Both the position numbers and the translations under genes were made by a program. DNA of 26,538 nucleotides from Bacteroidota bacterium (lineage in GTDB: Bacteria > Bacteroidota > Bacteroidia > Flavobacteriales > Weeksellaceae), in contig JAEXJU010000151.1 of assembly GCA_023448955.1 (NCBI GenBank), positions 1 to 26,538 of the forward strand. Reading direction: 5' to 3'. This document shows, one piece after another, positions 25,205 to 26,538 of this stretch (within the stretch, counting starts at the first letter, position 1; every line of letters starts with the position of its first letter). The notes beneath the pieces were generated by a model that made no database searches, was not told the DNA's origin, and saw only the letters and a list, made by a program, of their open reading frames with translations.

Positions 25205-25744
25205 ATGAAAAAAAAATATTCAGCAATCTTTATGGCATTAGCATCTTTTTGCTTTTCTCAGGTAATCATAGGCGACAATACAGGAACAGCCACTAACAAA
25301 ACTTCTGTTTTATTAGAATTTGCTAATCAGAACAAAGGCATTATACTTCCTTACAACCGAATATTACCTTCGGGCTCTGGTTTGGCAGAAGGAACAATTC
25401 TCTTGGATGCTAACGATCCGACAAATGCTAAAGTAAAATATTATAATGGGACTTGGCAGGATTTAAGTAGTGGAAATGGAGCAAATGTAAGTTCTTACTT
25501 ATTACTACAGCCATCCTCCGTTGTAGAAGATACAACAAGAGGTGCAATTATAGGATCTAAGACATCTTCCGCGAATGGTGTTCTTATTTTAGAATCATTA
25601 AACAAAGCAATGGTATTGCCGATGGTAGAAAATACAGATAACATCGCTGATCCTGCGCCGGGAATGATGATCTATATCAATAAAACCGGAGCTAAAAGAT
25701 TAGCGGTATTTAATGGTTCCAAATGGACTTTTTGGAAAGCTTAA
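25205..25744 (+). CDS. Secreted protein with a duplicated surface module
   Basis: The 179-aa product has a signal peptide (MKKKYSAIFMALASFCFSQ). The rest holds two copies of one module: residues 35-87 (LLEFANQNKGIILPYN, then LAEGTILLD and VKYYNGTWQDL) and 126-177 (LILESLNKAMVLPMVEN, then PGMMIYINK and LAVFNGSKWTFW). The same module ends the 882-aa protein encoded 41 bp upstream. It is the last gene of the + strand surface cluster and is followed at once by a strong terminator. I recall similar proteins from Chryseobacterium genomes but know of no assigned function. Confidence 0.78.
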   Translation: MKKKYSAIFMALASFCFSQVIIGDNTGTATNKTSVLLEFANQNKGIILPYNRILPSGSGLAEGTILLDANDPTNAKVKYYNGTWQDLSSGNGANVSSYLLLQPSSVVEDTTRGAIIGSKTSSANGVLILESLNKAMVLPMVENTDNIADPAPGMMIYINKTGAKRLAVFNGSKWTFWKA

Positions 25745-25750
25745 ATATGA

Positions 25751-25778
25751 AAAAAGAGCGGTAATAACCGCTCTTTTT
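25751..25778. terminator. Bidirectional rho-independent terminator
   Basis: A perfect 12-bp stem AAAAAGAGCGGT / ACCGCTCTTTTT with an AATA loop, 7 bp after the stop of the 179-aa gene and 4 bp before the yidC stop. The A and T flanks serve both strands. Confidence 0.92.
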
Positions 25779-25782
25779 ATCT

Positions 25783-26538
25783 TTATTTCTTTTTATTCCT
25801 TGCTTGCTCCTGCATTTTTTGTTGCTCCTGTGCTTTCTCCATCATTTCTCTCATTCTTTTCTGGAAAGTTCCTTCTTTCTTCGGTTCTTTCTTTTTATTT
25901 TCCTGAATCATCGCATGGATTTTTTTCTCATCCAAGATAAAATATTTTATGACCAGGATGATAACAATGTTAATGGCATTCGATACAAAATAATACCAAG
26001 ACAGACCAGATGCAGAACTGTTCAGGAAGAACAGGAATGTGATTGGGAAGATGTACATCAACACTTTCATATTTGGCATTCCTTCCTGTTGCGGCTGCTG
26101 AATGTTACCTGAAGTCATAATCGTATAGATTAAAATCACTACAGTACAAGCTAAAGCAAATATACTCAAGTGATTACCAAGCAAAGGAATGTTAGTTCCC
26201 CAGCTAATCACATCATCATACGCGGTAAGATCCGGAACAAACCAGAAGCTTTTACCTCTCAGATCCAGCATATTCGGGAAGAATCTGAATAGTGCGTAGA
26301 ACAAAGGAATCTGAACCAAAGCCGGTAAACATCCTGCCATCTGATTCACGCCGGCTTTCCTGTAAACCGCCATTGTTTCCTGTTGCTTTTTCATCGGATC
26401 AGCATCCTTGAATTTGGCATTTACCTCATCGATTTCCGGACGAATCACCTTCATCATCGCACTCAGCTTATGCTGCTTATACATAATTGGTGAAAGGATC
26501 AGCTTTACAATGATTGTCATTACAAAGATCACCCATCC
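25783..26538 (-). CDS. yidC: Membrane protein insertase YidC, C-terminal part (N-terminus beyond the window)
   Basis: About 252 residues are visible, open to the right edge, so the gene start is outside. This is the conserved YidC/Oxa1 insertase core, which inserts inner-membrane proteins with or without Sec. Seen in order: the first core helix (GWVIFVMTIIVKLILSPIMY), the cytoplasmic hairpin with MKVIRPEIDEVNAKF and DPMKKQQETMAVYRKAGVN, MAGCLPALVQIPLFYALFR, two later helices around ALACTVVILIYTIMTSG and MYIFPITFLFFLNSSASGLS, then WYYFVSNAINIVI. It ends with a Lys/Gln-rich ribosome-binding-type tail. An internal GTG/ATG near the edge is not the true start. Confidence 0.95.
   Translation of the reverse strand, partial: GWVIFVMTIIVKLILSPIMYKQHKLSAMMKVIRPEIDEVNAKFKDADPMKKQQETMAVYRKAGVNQMAGCLPALVQIPLFYALFRFFPNMLDLRGKSFWFVPDLTAYDDVISWGTNIPLLGNHLSIFALACTVVILIYTIMTSGNIQQPQQEGMPNMKVLMYIFPITFLFFLNSSASGLSWYYFVSNAINIVIILVIKYFILDEKKIHAMIQENKKKEPKKEGTFQKRMREMMEKAQEQQKMQEQARNKKK

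Overview
The window looks like chromosomal DNA of a Flavobacteriia member, most likely Weeksellaceae (Chryseobacterium/Epilithonimonas type). The reasons are a low GC content, almost no Shine-Dalgarno sites, promoter-like TAnnTTTG boxes (the Bacteroidetes -7 element), a type IX secretion sorting tail at the left edge, and typical Bacteroidetes families: TamB next to tsaD, membrane-anchored TPR-HTH regulators, Ig_7-type surface domains. No rRNA, tRNA, CRISPR array, transposase or phage gene was found. No gap between genes exceeds 300 bases.

Layout. 1-671: the end of a T9SS-exported protein converges on a SlyD-like FKBP isomerase across a shared terminator. 822-2924: radA, a 55-residue membrane protein and an AcpH-like phosphodiesterase form a tight + strand group; the last starts at a TTG directly after the stop of the small gene. 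3036-4496: first TPR/TM/HTH regulator. 4761-5668: a four-helix membrane protein and an Lrp/AsnC regulator on the minus strand, each with its own terminator. 5796-11474: tamB (1551 aa) and tsaD diverge with 6 bp between start codons. 11518-14269: two unrecognised genes, a SAM methyltransferase and a DUF808 membrane protein.

14296-15489 is a small scarred region. A four-helix-bundle gene is broken by one in-frame stop, a 16-bp tandem repeat follows, and rsmE carries an in-frame stretch that looks like an intergenic dispersed repeat plus a simple-sequence tract. 15493-18778: an outer-membrane-type protein, a DinB/DUF1572 protein paired with a FAD oxidoreductase, and a TrmH-type 2'-O-methyltransferase.

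18944-25744 is the most interesting region. A second TPR/TM/HTH regulator is followed on the same strand by four predicted exported proteins: a 199-aa unknown, a 376-aa protein with GIGT-P motifs and a C1q/TNF-like C-terminus, an 882-aa multidomain protein (SdrD B-like, Ig_7, PA14-like, Ig_7) and a 179-aa protein. A roughly 55-residue module ends the 882-aa protein and occurs twice in the 179-aa protein. This reads as a regulated cell-surface or adhesin locus; the regulatory link is inference. A bidirectional terminator closes it against the C-terminal part of yidC, which runs off the right edge.
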